Below, one piece after another: positions 12,137 to 22,235 of a stretch of DNA of 64,000 nucleotides (the stretch's first letter is position 1; every line of letters starts with the position of its first letter). Source of the DNA: Lutjanus erythropterus (taxonomy: Eukaryota > Chordata > Actinopteri > Lutjaniformes > Lutjanidae); the NCBI GenBank assembly GCA_020091685.1, contig CM034610.1, positions 9,360,746 through 9,424,745 on the forward strand, in the 5' to 3' direction. The notes below the pieces were generated by a model that saw only the letters and a program-made list of their open reading frames with translations, did no database searches and was not told the origin of the DNA. The position numbers and the translations under genes were made by a program.

Positions 12137-12911
12137 AAAAGCTACGGTGGCTGACAAGGGCAAACTCCCATCATATACAAAAAGGTGCTGCATATATAGA
12201 AATGCAATGCAAATACAGAAGCGCGCTGCATATAGGAAAACTAATGCAAAAGGAAAACGCTGCAAATCCAGAAACATTCTGCAAATAAGAAAAGAAATGC
12301 AGTCACACAACGGAGGTGCTCCAGGCCTCTAGGGGCAGTGCTGAGCTTCCACCCAAGAGACAGGCAATGGACGTATCAATGTATCCAATCAAATCTCGGA
12401 GGTCTCCCAGAAAGTTCACTTTTAGTTATAGTAATGTTAGCAAACGTTACCACTATGGATACACTACTCTTGTAGAAGTCAAAGTCTCTTGCACGCTCAC
12501 GTCAGCTGCTCCTTCATAATGCTGTAAAAGATTAAAGCCAAATGTAAAAAAAAAAAATACATAAATAAATCAAAAACACAAAGAAAAAAGAATAAGAAAA
12601 TAAAAGAATATGTACCTTTTAATGTGGCCTCTCCCGACTCCAACTGTCCTCCAATCATAGCTTTCTTCTAACTCACTCCCTCATCTGCTCCACACCATAC
12701 GTTGACACGTCCGTTGTCTGTCTCTCGTGTGGAAGTTCAACACTGCCCCTCGAGGCCTAGAGCACTTCTGTTGTATGACTGGATATACATTTTTCCTTTT
12801 GCACTTGTTTTCTTATATGCAGCTGATTTATATATATGCAACTCATTTCTGTATATGTAACTTGTTTTCATATATGCAGCACATTTGCCCTTTTTGGCCA
12901 CCGTCAAAAGC
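12137..12911. mobile_element. Long inverted-repeat transposon, non-autonomous
   Basis: The left arm (12143-12386) and right arm (12695-12905) are inverted copies. Both start at a core reading ACGGTGGC from the outer end and share AAGGGCAAA. They continue with degenerate units of about 20 bases of the type GCATATACAGAAATGAGTTG, and end in GAGGGGCAGTG or AGGGGCAGTG followed by TCCAC and GGACGT. A perfect 6-bp repeat AAAAGC flanks the element (12137-12142 and 12906-12911). The roughly 310-bp middle is AT-rich and has no coding. The superfamily is not recognised: 6 bp is not the usual duplication length of hAT (8), Tc1 (2) or Mutator (9). Confidence 0.8.
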
Positions 12912-15280
12912 ACAGATCAATGATGGCTGAATTTAAGCATTTACCCAATATTTTTTTATACCACAACAACTAGAAGCGTTCACATGTACTCACATTCCTG
13001 CATGCATAAACAGGCATGTCTCCAAAGACATTAACCGCTCTAATTCTCCAAATCTGACATAATTTAATATGTGACAGATGAGATTTTAATTCATACTGAT
13101 CACTGATGTAAACAGGCAATACTAAGGGATCCTGAAGCTGGACTCCTGATGACTCTTTGCAACTTAAGCCATCTTATTATCTTTTCTTTCTTCTCCCTGC
13201 CAAACACATACGAGTTGGCCTCCTAACCCAAAGTTAGCCATTAGACAGGTTTTTACTGAGGAAGTGGCGCTGTATAAATGATTAACTGTACATTAGCACC
13301 CATCTAATCATCTTGTGTTTGAAGAGTTACATTATTAGATTAGCATAAATTCTTCCTGTGGTAACCTTATATAGCCCCATGTTCAACATTACCTTTTACC
13401 TTTGACTTGTGCATAAAGACAGAACTCTTTTAGACACCAACACCAGCTGAGAAAATGCAGAATAAAGCTCTGATCTTTGTCACCATGTTTGTCCAGCGAC
13501 ACACCCTAATATTTTATTACTCTTAAATTTGTGTCAGTGCAAGAGTGCTTTTGGCCTGTCTGAGAAATTCATTAGGACTATATTGCAAGAGGTGCTTCGA
13601 AACCTGGACAATTCCAACCTTTGTGCTGCCTAAAATTGGCTCAGTGCAACAAATAACATATCCCCATTATCTTTGAAAATGTTTTAAGTCCCCTCGTAAC
13701 ACGTTGGTATTCTGTGGCATCTGGGACTAATGGGATCTTTGCCTCCTCAAAACTGACAAAAAGCAAATTAGTTTCTTGTTGCTGGAATTAGACAAACTGT
13801 GAAAAGTTACTAATGTTCGCACTAAAAAGCTTTGCAATCCCTCTCAAGTTAATTTGTACTTGTCCTTGAGAGCTGTTGGTCAGTGGAAGAGCTTCAGAAA
13901 AGCAGCCTGGAGGATCACTATGAATCTGTCCAACACTGTTTAATGGCTGCAATGGAAACCTGCAAGCGTGAATGTTACAACAATGCAACGTTAGCCGTTT
14001 TGAAATTTTGCCATTTGTTTTTAGGCAAATAGGTTACAGCCCATTACACTCATTAGTGTTTGCTAATCCTGCCTCAGCTTCCCCTAGGCTTAACTTTGAT
14101 GTCAAAATTAGGAATTTCTGGTACCTGCCAGCAGCAAAGGCACCCAGCGAGCCTAATGAAAGTGCTATTCTACAGTCTATGGTCAGCCAGTGCTGCCGTG
14201 ATGTCATGTACGCACTACAACCTTCACTTACCTGGCATCATAAATACATGGACATACAGTTTTTAAAGACCCTGAAAATATAGTTGTACATAGATCTGTT
14301 TAAAACAAAGTAACCATCACTTCCCACATACTTTCATGCATCTTTTACGTTGGCATGGATTTTAAGCAATACATCCACTGTAAGGCTCCAACATTGTAAA
14401 CGACGATGGTCTGTGTGGCCAATTATACATCGTACACATGTGGATGGAGAATTATTTTTACTAACTAGTTGACGACAAACTTAATTTCCAGTACATACTG
14501 CCATCTCTAGAGCTACGCCACAAACACAGCTCTGCTCAATAGTTTGAAGGACATCATCTTATGTAACATACACACTTTAAGATAACAGAGACACAGAGAT
14601 CAAATCAGACAGAAGCTGTATTTGTTCCATTCAGAAGGTCAAATAAACATGAGAAAAGGTTTGGAATATTGCAAACCATCGTCTACATCAACAAAAATAT
14701 AAGAGTCTGAGCCCTCTGTTAGCAATTTTTGCACATTTATGTGAAAGTTGGTGTAAATCCTGGGTACAACACTTTCATTTCTGGTACTTTCAGTTTTTAA
14801 ATTTGTTTTTCAGTTGACGGGGATGAAAAATAAGCCAATCCAATCTCATATAACGTCACAGTCTGGTACACATTGCCTTACAATTTTATTCAGTTCTTTG
14901 GACTTTCATACGTTGCTTGTCAAAGTCGCTTTCCTTTTTCAAGAAGCTGGTGAAATCAAGTAGAAAATCAATACAAGGTGTACTAGACTTAACAGCAAAC
15001 CCTACATCCCATTTATCCCCAGCCTTGTCTGTAAATCCATACACAGATGAAAACATATGAAATACAACCAGAGTAATTTAGGGCTGTGGCTGTGGATCTG
15101 TATAGACTAACTTCGAGATAGAGAGCAATAAACTGTTAAATTCATGATGCCATGAGGTCTTTTCTGACAGAGTTATTGTCTTATGCCATGTTCCGGTGAA
15201 TGCGAGTGGAGCAGAGGAAAAGGTTAGCCATAAATTGTAAATCTGGCAGTAAATGTACAGTTTAGGTTACAGAGTGTTAG
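12912..15280. other. Unassigned mostly unique DNA
   Basis: No gene, named repeat or simple repeat seen. The open frame 13972-14283 (103 codons) lacks domains and sits opposite other frames. Some stretches (about 13040-13130 and 13310-13400) look non-repetitive and could be conserved, but nothing in the sequence alone proves it. Confidence 0.5.
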
Positions 15281-16008
15281 TTAAGGGGAAAATGCTCAGG
15301 TCTCCAGCTCTCCCACTACTTTTCCATTCATCCTGCCTCTGCTCCATTCTGCCTCCCACCTCATTGGCCCAACTCACCTGTGCACATAACTGCAGCTCAT
15401 CAGTAATCAGGCCAGTATATAAGCCTGTTCTGCTCAGTCACTCACTGCCAGATTGCTCTTCAGTATCTCTATGCAAGACTCTCCAGCACTCATTCTCAGA
15501 CAGTTTCCTTGTTGCCAGCCCTGCCTGTCTCTGACTCGCCTGCCATGAGATCTGCGTCAGCGTTCCTGATTTTTGTCTGCCTGTGCCTGTGGCTGTGTGA
15601 GTTTTCCTGTTTTCCTGGCTGTGTTTTCCTGTGGAGTGAATTTACTCACCTCTCACTGGATCCCCGACTGTCTGCCTGGCCTCGACTCACCTTCTGTCTG
15701 CTCCCTGCTGGTTAGTTTGCTTGGACTGTGTACTGACCTGGTTTCTGACCCACTACCTCCTTGACAACAGCTCCTGCCTGCCTGTTGTTTGCGTGTGTGT
15801 GTCTTCCACTCATTCTGAACTGTCCTGCTCCCTGGTTCGGCTCGCTCCTCCTGAGTCTCTGGGTCTGCCTCAGGCCTCAACAAGACCCCAAGTTTGAACT
15901 GAGTTGTTCCCTTAGCTGCCTGCTATTTTCTGTCTGCTGCTGCGTTCATTAAAGAGCGCCTATTGTACTGTGTGCTGTACTGTGTGGGTCCATCCACTAC
16001 CTGTTACA
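15281..16008 (+). mobile_element. Ty3/gypsy-type LTR, solo or fragment
   Basis: This is a pyrimidine-rich block with the layout of a fish gypsy LTR: CCCACCTCATTGGCCCAACT, CAGCTCATCAGTAATCAGGC, a TATA box TATATAAG (15416-15423), a CCTG-rich R/U5-like stretch, a polyadenylation signal ATTAAA (15948-15953) and an end at CCTGTTACA. The same blocks in the same order occur on the minus strand at 32753-33344. The 5' end is eroded and placed only by that alignment. No primer-binding site, gag or pol follows, so only the LTR remains. The open frames across it (15253-15952) are a by-product of its base composition. Confidence 0.75.
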
Positions 16009-16389
16009 GTGTGCATAAAAACAGTCCATAAAATGTATGAGCTAAGATGACTTATCCTTTGGAAATAACTGCACAGAACTAACTTTTGTAGTGCTGTAGC
16101 GCCAGATACAAAATAGGTCCTGCAACTAAAGAGTCTGGTGTACAAGAATGAGAGAACTGAGCTGCTCCAATTACCGTTACTACACCTCAAGCTTTCCATT
16201 CTCCCATGGTACATATGCTGTTTACAACAGTAATGATTTACTGATTTACTGCTCAGAGTTTTTAGTAAATTCCTAAGCAATGGATCATTGATTTTTAAAA
16301 GCTGCATCTGTTTTGGCAGGCATCTAATCAAGTTTGCAGACTAGCTAGCAGAATTTAACTAGTCAGTTGATGAGCTGATGATGATGTAC

Positions 16390-16830
16390 CCAAATTTTAT
16401 GTACACCTAAAGGGCCATGATAACTTTAAACATGTGTACCACTGAGCATCTTGAATGCCCCCTGGTGGGTGGCTGCAGTATAGGTCATAAATCCTGCCTC
16501 CCCAGTATTAATATGCAGTATATGTGAGAAAAAAAGTACTTCGTAAGACTTTCGGTCGTTTTGGGTATTTATCATGCTGATGTGTGTTCAAGTGTTCACT
16601 TTTCTGATCCGTTTGGTTTTAATTAGTTATCTGATGCTCTAAAATGAGGGTTTGACACCATGATTGACAGCTGAGCTCTGCTCATGATTGAGTTGGACAG
16701 CTGTGACCAGTGTCACTACTGTGCAGACTCTGGCTCCAAATGATGTCCTTTGGGCAAGATGGCAGTGCTTTTGGCTCCACTTTTGTACAATGGGAGAAAG
16801 TAGAGATAATATGATATGTCATAAAATGAG
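16390..16830 (+). repeat. Dispersed fish repeat
   Basis: Text such as GAATGCCCCCTGGTGGGTGG, GCTGCAGTATAGGTCATAAA and TTTCGGTCGTTTTGGGTATT resembles a high-copy fish dispersed sequence. No terminal inverted repeats were found, so the class is unknown. It carries the CTCF-like motif listed separately. The 380 bases between it and the LTR show nothing. Confidence 0.45.
16456..16469 (-). promoter_or_regulatory. CTCF core motif match
   Basis: On the minus strand the sequence reads CCCACCAGGGGGCA, an exact fit to the vertebrate CTCF core (CCASYAGRGGGCR). It lies inside a probable dispersed repeat, so if bound it would be a transposon-borne CTCF site. Motif fit is seen; occupancy is unknown. Confidence 0.4.
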
Positions 16831-18559
16831 AAATTAGAGGAAAGTGACATATGCCTTTGTATTAGAGAGATGTCTTTTATGTAACCAAATTCTGAAACTT
16901 GAACTTTGCTCAGTGGCATTAATGAATTGTGTTATTTTTTAAACAACTCTGTACTACAAACCCTGAATGGATGTGATATGATTGCTATCATCTTTGTATG
17001 GCCTGGTCAGATTAAACCTGTGGTAAAGCAAAAATTTACAGTGAATGAATGCCATACAACATGACTTCACCATCCTTTGGTGGGAGATGGCGTATGGGTA
17101 CTGATTCTCTCTCTGTTGTTTCTCCCACAGTATTTTAATAATACCTACTGAGATAAATAGGAACACACCCTGAAGCTGTTTTCTGGGAGGTTTCACCTTA
17201 TCAAACTTCATCTCACACATTCAAACCAATAAAGTTCAAACTCCAAACTCTGGACTGTGTGCAGGCCCTGCCTCCATTCCTTCTGTCTCGTCCTTGGAGC
17301 TAAAAGGAAGCCAGTCATCAGGGGTAAACTCACAGGGACGGCATGGCTACATCTTCCTGTTTCATGTTTGTCTTTGTCTCCCTTATGAGCGGTGGTCTTT
17401 TGAATTGCAAGCAGCAGGCATAGTCCGATGGGGTACAACATCTCATTAATAACACACAAGGACTCTACTTTACCTTTAAGCTCAGCACTTCATAAACACT
17501 TAACAGCTGGCCAGAGGCTTGTGGTGGTATGTTCTTTGGATCTCCTGACTTTGGCAGATTCTTATCGAAGATGGCATCAGATGAGAGTAATTCTAGTCAT
17601 CATTAGCTGTTGGTGAAGAAAGGCAGGCTCGCTTAGGAATCTTTTCATGGTCTTTTCTAATGCTTGAATAGTTCAATTTATCATCAGTAATTTAAGATGA
17701 ATTCACATGTAACCCCATACAAGGTCTTGCAATCACATAACCAAAGTTGGTACCATTACATCCGTGGTCTCAGACAATCCTTTCTAATACAGTCACCCAG
17801 AAACAATGCCAGGCTGCTCTCACTTGATCTGATCTAACCTGACATTCTGTTATAAACCACAAGACTTAGCTTGGACATCTAATCCAAAGATTCCCTTAAA
17901 AGAGCAACTTCATGTTCGTTCTGAGAGGTTTTGTTCTGATTTAACTGGAACTATCAGGGGAAATTTTATGGAGCAAAAAATTAGGTTTTCATAAACTCAG
18001 CATAGATTGCTGCTCCAGCAACACTTCAAGTTTTCAAATGTGTAAAATATGTGTATGTAATGATTACTCACCTCCACCCAGTGTATTAACTTCATCTCTG
18101 TATTTTATGAGTTGTAATAAAACATATTAAACACGAGGATAAACAAAACACTGGGCCACACACATACCGGTGTTGCAAGCAATAACCAATCGTATAAATT
18201 AATGGTGCAATAAATATAGTTTAGAGAGGATGCATCAGTGTGTAGATACGATGTTCACTTTGAATGCCTGACATCACCTAGAATACCCCAATTCTGCTTT
18301 TGCACTTCGCTTTTATTGATACACCAAGCTTTCTAGCCGAGCATAAAAACTTGTTTGTTGTATAACAAGGATTTGTTGTTCTCATTTTAGGCGACTTTAG
18401 TCTGTCGACTCAAGGTTTTTTAACGGGCCGGTACCAGGGCAGATCATGAAAAAGTCAAGTCACAAAATGTGATCTATAGATTTGTGTACATGGACAGAAA
18501 TTGTCAATGTTTTTTGAGACAGTCAGCAGCACTTTCTATGTATAAAGGACTAACATAGT
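16831..18559. other. Unassigned DNA
   Basis: No gene or recognised repeat. Frames at 16954-17220 and 17208-17459 (minus, 83-88 codons) carry no domain. Confidence 0.5.
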
Positions 18560-18564
18560 ATGAA

Positions 18565-18690
18565 GCGCAAGAGACTCTGTGTAGGGAGGAGGTTGGGGAC
18601 TTACACCACAGGACAACCAAGAAGTTTTGGTGCCTAAACCTACTCAAGAACTTTATTTTGAAAGTGTAATCAGACGTTGACCATGGAATG
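18565..18690 (-). repeat. TTTAGGC-family repeat, minus-strand copy
   Basis: Minus-strand text GTAGGTTTAGGCACCAAAAC followed by TTCTTGGTTG matches box B of the copies at 7.5, 32.5, 53.4, 53.8 and 63.8 kb. This is the only copy on the minus strand. Confidence 0.55.
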
Positions 18691-18704
18691 CGAACAACGG
18701 TAGT

Positions 18705-18985
18705 CAATAGAGACAAAGTCCCTCCCCTACTGATGAACCACCATGGGACCTTTCTTTGGAAAAAAACATATAGGCAGTAATCACTGGCAACTGATAATTT
18801 TTTTTAATCCCATTGCCATTAATTTCATATAGAAAGTTTTGATAATTTTACAAGTTCAGAAAGTCACCATTTGTCATAAAACTCTTAAGGTATAAGACTG
18901 AAAATATGTAATTGGAGAGACAAGTCCTCTAAGTGACACCCTGACTTTCTCCCACCCAAAGCTAACGCTAGCCGCTGAAGCAATG
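18705..18985 (+). repeat. Dispersed repeat, AAGTCCCTCC family copy 1
   Basis: Begins AAAGTCCCTCCCCTACTGAT, then CACCATGGGACC, and ends in CACCCAAAGCTAACGCTAGC. A second copy at 51707-51850 shares the AAGTCCCTCC, TGATCACCATG-like and CTAACG blocks. The class is unknown, with no coding. Confidence 0.5.
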
Positions 18986-19761
18986 ATGCCTGTGTGTTTT
19001 TCATACAGGGATGTAATTGCAAAAGCAACAGGCCTGGCTTGTTCTTTCTTTTCCTGATAAGTGGAGCAGGAGTCACTGAATAAAACACATCAAGTGAGAT
19101 AATGTTACACGAGACATACTGTATATTGTGCAAGACGACGAGAGATGTAGTTCCAACAAAACTGAACTCAACTACAACAAGACTATCACAAACTGCAATT
19201 TTCTTGTCCTCTAAAATTAAATTTGAAACTGATAAGCATCTTATGTGTAATTCTTGACACACACTGGAAGGAGAAGAACTTCACCTCTCTTTAGTTTGTA
19301 TGTTGTGTTGAGTGTCGTGGAAAAAAAATGGAAAAATCTGTGCCCATGCAAACAAATCTAATTTATTAAATTTAGTGATTATTTCATGAATCCCAGTGAG
19401 ACTGTTTTGAAATTAAACAAGTGTGTATAAAAACAGATGGATGGAAACACATGAAAACACATGAAACACGGCAAGGAGCCCCAGAGAGACACTGCTTTTT
19501 ATAAGGGACCCACAAGCCAAAAGGGTTGTGAAACACTACAGATAAGTTTTTTTGTGTAAAATTTTAATCTTACAAGCTATTAGTAAGTACCAATTATAGG
19601 TGAATAATTTAAAGTACTTTTCTCATATTCTGTTAGTTGGATAGATGAATGCATGAACCTGTGAACTGCTGACTGGATATATATCTCTGATATAAAGATT
19701 TTTCGTTTAAATAAAGGATTTATTTCACTTGTATGTAAATATATTCTCTCTTTTTGCGCAG
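18986..19761. other. Unassigned DNA
   Basis: Includes a 125-codon minus frame (18885-19262) without a recognisable domain, partly inside the preceding repeat. Nothing else is supported. Confidence 0.5.
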
Positions 19762-20790
19762 GGGGATAACAGGGAGATGGAAGACATGAGGCGACAGATG
19801 GAGGCTGAGATGAAAGAAGAAACCTTTAGAACTACTGCAAAGATAATATTCCTGATGGGGAGGGAGTCTTAGAAAAGTGACAGACAGACTATGCAGTAGA
19901 AGCTGTCCATCACTGCAGAGGGAAATAGAAAGTTAAAGGCTGACCATGGAAGGCTAAAGGGGAGATTGAACTGAGAGAAGGGATTAGCTCTCTTCACCAC
20001 AATCTGTCTGCTCTGGGGGATAAATATGACACAACCATAGTTGCCTGGTGGAAGAACTTGGTTAAGTGCACAAGAAGGCAAAGAAGAAAATTTAAAAAAA
20101 AAAGGCCTCAAACCTCAAAGAGAGGAAAGTGAGAGGGTGAGAGTGTCCACTGATGAGTGAAAAAGAGTGGTTTGAAGAGCATGGATGAGAGGTGGCAGAA
20201 AACAGCCAGCATGAAGAGCTCCTCACTGAAAAAGATAAGCTGATCAGCAGAGCCAATGACGAAAGATGCTCACGTGGACACCTCGGCGCAGTCGAACGAC
20301 ACACAGTCAGCTCTGAAACAGAGCAAACTGATATGTGACGCTCTGTAGGGAACGTACCAAAGCAGCTGGCTGAAAATGAGGGGAGCTTCCAGAAAGACCT
20401 CTGAGAGAGTAAAACTGGGAAAAGATCTGCTCTCTGAGAAAGAGAGCCTCCTCAGAGAGAGTGATCCAGTCCAGAAAGGATCACTCTAAACTCTGTGAGA
20501 GTTGTGAGAACAGAACACAGCAGTGGGGAAAAGAAAAAGATTAAGGTAGACAGGGAGACAGAGGAGAGAGATCGAGCACCTCACGGAGATAAACATCCAG
20601 CTTCAGGTAGGCTACGCTGCTTCTAATGACATTTTTAAGAAGACTTCAAACCGTCAAGTGAAATAAAATATGCTGTCTTCCTCTTCTCAGCTGCTCACAA
20701 TGCAAATGAAACAGATGAGCACCTTCTGGAGCTGGAGAGTCTGTATACATAAAACAATAAGAAAGACTCTGGTGGAGTTTACTGCAGATA
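19762..20790 (+). pseudogene. Decayed coiled-coil protein exons
   Basis: A pyrimidine tract and acceptor (TCTCTCTTTTTGCGCAG) end at 19761. The next frame reads GDNREMEDMRRQMEAEMKEE, a charged, heptad-like coiled coil. Shifting frame keeps giving coiled-coil text: VTDRLCSRSCPSLQREIE near 19878, ADHGRLKGEIELREGISSLH near 19940, then LLSEKESLLRESDPV near 20430. A donor CAG|GTAGGC follows EINIQLQ at 20606, an 84-base intron-like gap follows, and an acceptor CTTCTCAG at 20690 leads into AHNANETDEHLLELESLYT. Several frameshifts and in-frame stops break the frame. The intron-like boundaries argue against a processed copy. The strong purine skew is compatible with coding for K, E and R. The parent protein is not identified; any long centrosomal or cytoskeletal coiled-coil protein would fit. 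An alternative is a purine-rich non-coding tract. Confidence 0.45.
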
Positions 20791-20858
20791 ATTCATATTT
20801 GTAAGTGAGTAACAGTATAATTATCTGCATTGGTATGTGTGTGTACATTTCCATATCC

Positions 20859-21292
20859 ATACCTTATAGGGGTGTCAGAATTAATCGTTTCTAAGATGCA
20901 TTGCAATGCGGACGTGGATGATTCTGCATCGATGCAGTGACAGAACATAATCGATTCCAGCGTCGAGACATTCCGTTTTGATTTTCCGGCCACATAACTT
21001 CCTGGTAGCAACCAGTGCCATAGCAACCAGTGCCGTAGCAACCAGCGCTGTAGCAACCAGTGCCGTAGCAAGCACAATATGGCGGAGGGAGGTGACTATC
21101 AAGAGCAAGTGATTAAAAACACACCTAGTATTTTACAAACAGCTCTTTGGGCACAGTGAGTTCATATTTATCTGACTGCTTGTATTCATTGATGAAAAAG
21201 TAGCCATGTGCAGTAATATAGAAAATTGAGGATGCAATCCATCGTGAAATCGAATCGTGAGATCAGTGAAGATGCGCAGCCCTAATACCTTA
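20859..21292. mobile_element. Non-autonomous hAT transposon
   Basis: The element spans 20867-21284 (418 bp), starting TAGGGGTGTCAGAATTAATC and ending GATGCGCAGCCCTA, so the ends share TAGGG-TG. A perfect 8-bp target-site duplication ATACCTTA (20859-20866 and 21285-21292) is diagnostic for hAT transposition. Subterminal GATGCATTGCAATGCGGACG and CGATGCAGTGACAGAACATA resemble fish hAT elements. An ATGGCGGAGGGAGGTGACTA stretch (21080) may be the relic of a transposase start, but no transposase follows. The intact duplication suggests fairly recent insertion. Confidence 0.9.
21006..21065 (+). repeat. 15-bp minisatellite inside the hAT element
   Basis: Four copies of TAGCAACCAGTGCCG with two or three variant bases lie in tandem, followed by a partial TAGCAAGCAC. 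The array gives the repetitive minus-strand translation rich in W, L and H at 20793-21108, which is not a gene. Confidence 0.9.
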
Positions 21293-21941
21293 TGGTGTTC
21301 CGATTGTGGTGATATTACAGTTGCACCAGTTCTCCAATGAAACCACTCTGTATGAAGTCTGAACAGTTACATGTGACACCCACCCCAGAGGATTACTGGT
21401 ACCCATGACTGTGGATTGTGACATGGAGTCATCGTACTGTTCCAATAGGCGATTTTCTGACCGAACACCAGGGCCAAATGTCCCATTGGTAACAAAGTAA
21501 TTGGTACATTGGTAATTAGTAATGATAACAGAGAATAATGTGTGTATCCTTCTAAAATTAATGCTGTTCCATCAGCTGTTTACAACTTGAATATATATAT
21601 TGGTAGTATATTCGTATTGATAGTTATGAACATCAATTAGAAATCAAAAATCCATAAGTACCTGCAGGATCCAAAATTTACACAGGCTTATCACTGAGTT
21701 TTTTTATGTGTACCAACTGTGACTAATATCACCTTCACTCCAGTATTTCAGCTTCCACTGTAATTGCAAGTCATCTTAAAATAACAGTTGTACAACAACT
21801 TGACATTAAGTGAATTTAAGCAGGACAGTGTTATAACAAACACATTACATTTGTGAAGCCATTTAGATTTTGGAAAACTTTAGTGACTGCAAATATGTTA
21901 AACAATAGGAGTCAGCCATTAATCTGCTGGGGTTTTTTTAG
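21293..21941. other. Unassigned DNA
   Basis: No recognised coding or repeat between the hAT element and the next open block. Ends in a T-rich stretch GGGTTTTTTTAG that reads as a splice acceptor. Confidence 0.5.
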
Positions 21942-22235
21942 GAACTTGGGGATCTTCCAGCAGGGAAAGGAGTTGAGTCAGGTGAGGTGACTGCTGCCAC
22001 CTGGCAGAGTTACAGTCTGATGGATGCTGCACTCCAGGGGCAGCACTCAATAAATCCACCTCTGGTGGATGCAGCAAACCTGACTGCCCCTACAGGTGGT
22101 GCTGTCACCTCCCCATCCTCTGCACCTCCCAAAGAATGGGCCAAGCAGCCACCAAGGAAGAGGAGCAGAGCCAGTGAGGCTCTCCTGGATTTCATGAGGG
22201 AGCAGGCACAGAGGGAAGAGGATGTTGTTGTATGA
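21942..22235 (+). CDS. Possible terminal exon, MADF/Myb-SANT accessory-like
   Basis: An open block of 97 codons starts right after the acceptor TTTTTTTAG (21941) with GAACTTGGGGATCTTCC (ELGDLPAGKG) and stops at TGA 22233-22235. An AATAAA lies at 22351-22356. The protein has a Pro/Ser/Ala-rich linker (TAPTGGAVTSPSSAPP) and a basic patch followed by a hydrophobic-acidic tail (PPRKRSRASEALLDFMREQA). That layout resembles the C-terminal end of the Myb/SANT- or MADF-type DNA-binding proteins carried by Harbinger transposons in fish. No DNA-binding domain is seen upstream, so this is one exon of something or an orphan remnant. No ATG opens the block. The link to the coiled-coil exons 1.2 kb upstream is unproven. 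Base composition is clearly richer in GC than its neighbours. Confidence 0.4.
   Translation, partial: ELGDLPAGKGVESGEVTAATWQSYSLMDAALQGQHSINPPLVDAANLTAPTGGAVTSPSSAPPKEWAKQPPRKRSRASEALLDFMREQAQREEDVVV

Noticed and set aside
12103..12519. Overlapping plus frames of 61-67 codons
   Set aside because: They run through the left arm and subrepeats of the long inverted-repeat element.
15253..15952. Several Cys/Leu-rich frames on both strands
   Set aside because: All lie in the pyrimidine-rich gypsy-type LTR and carry no retroviral-type domain.
21006..21065. Short direct repeats considered as a CRISPR-like array
   Set aside because: Units abut without spacers and the context is a eukaryotic transposon.
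20793..21108. Two minus frames rich in W, L, H and A/T/V repeats
   Set aside because: They are translations of the 15-bp minisatellite inside the hAT element.
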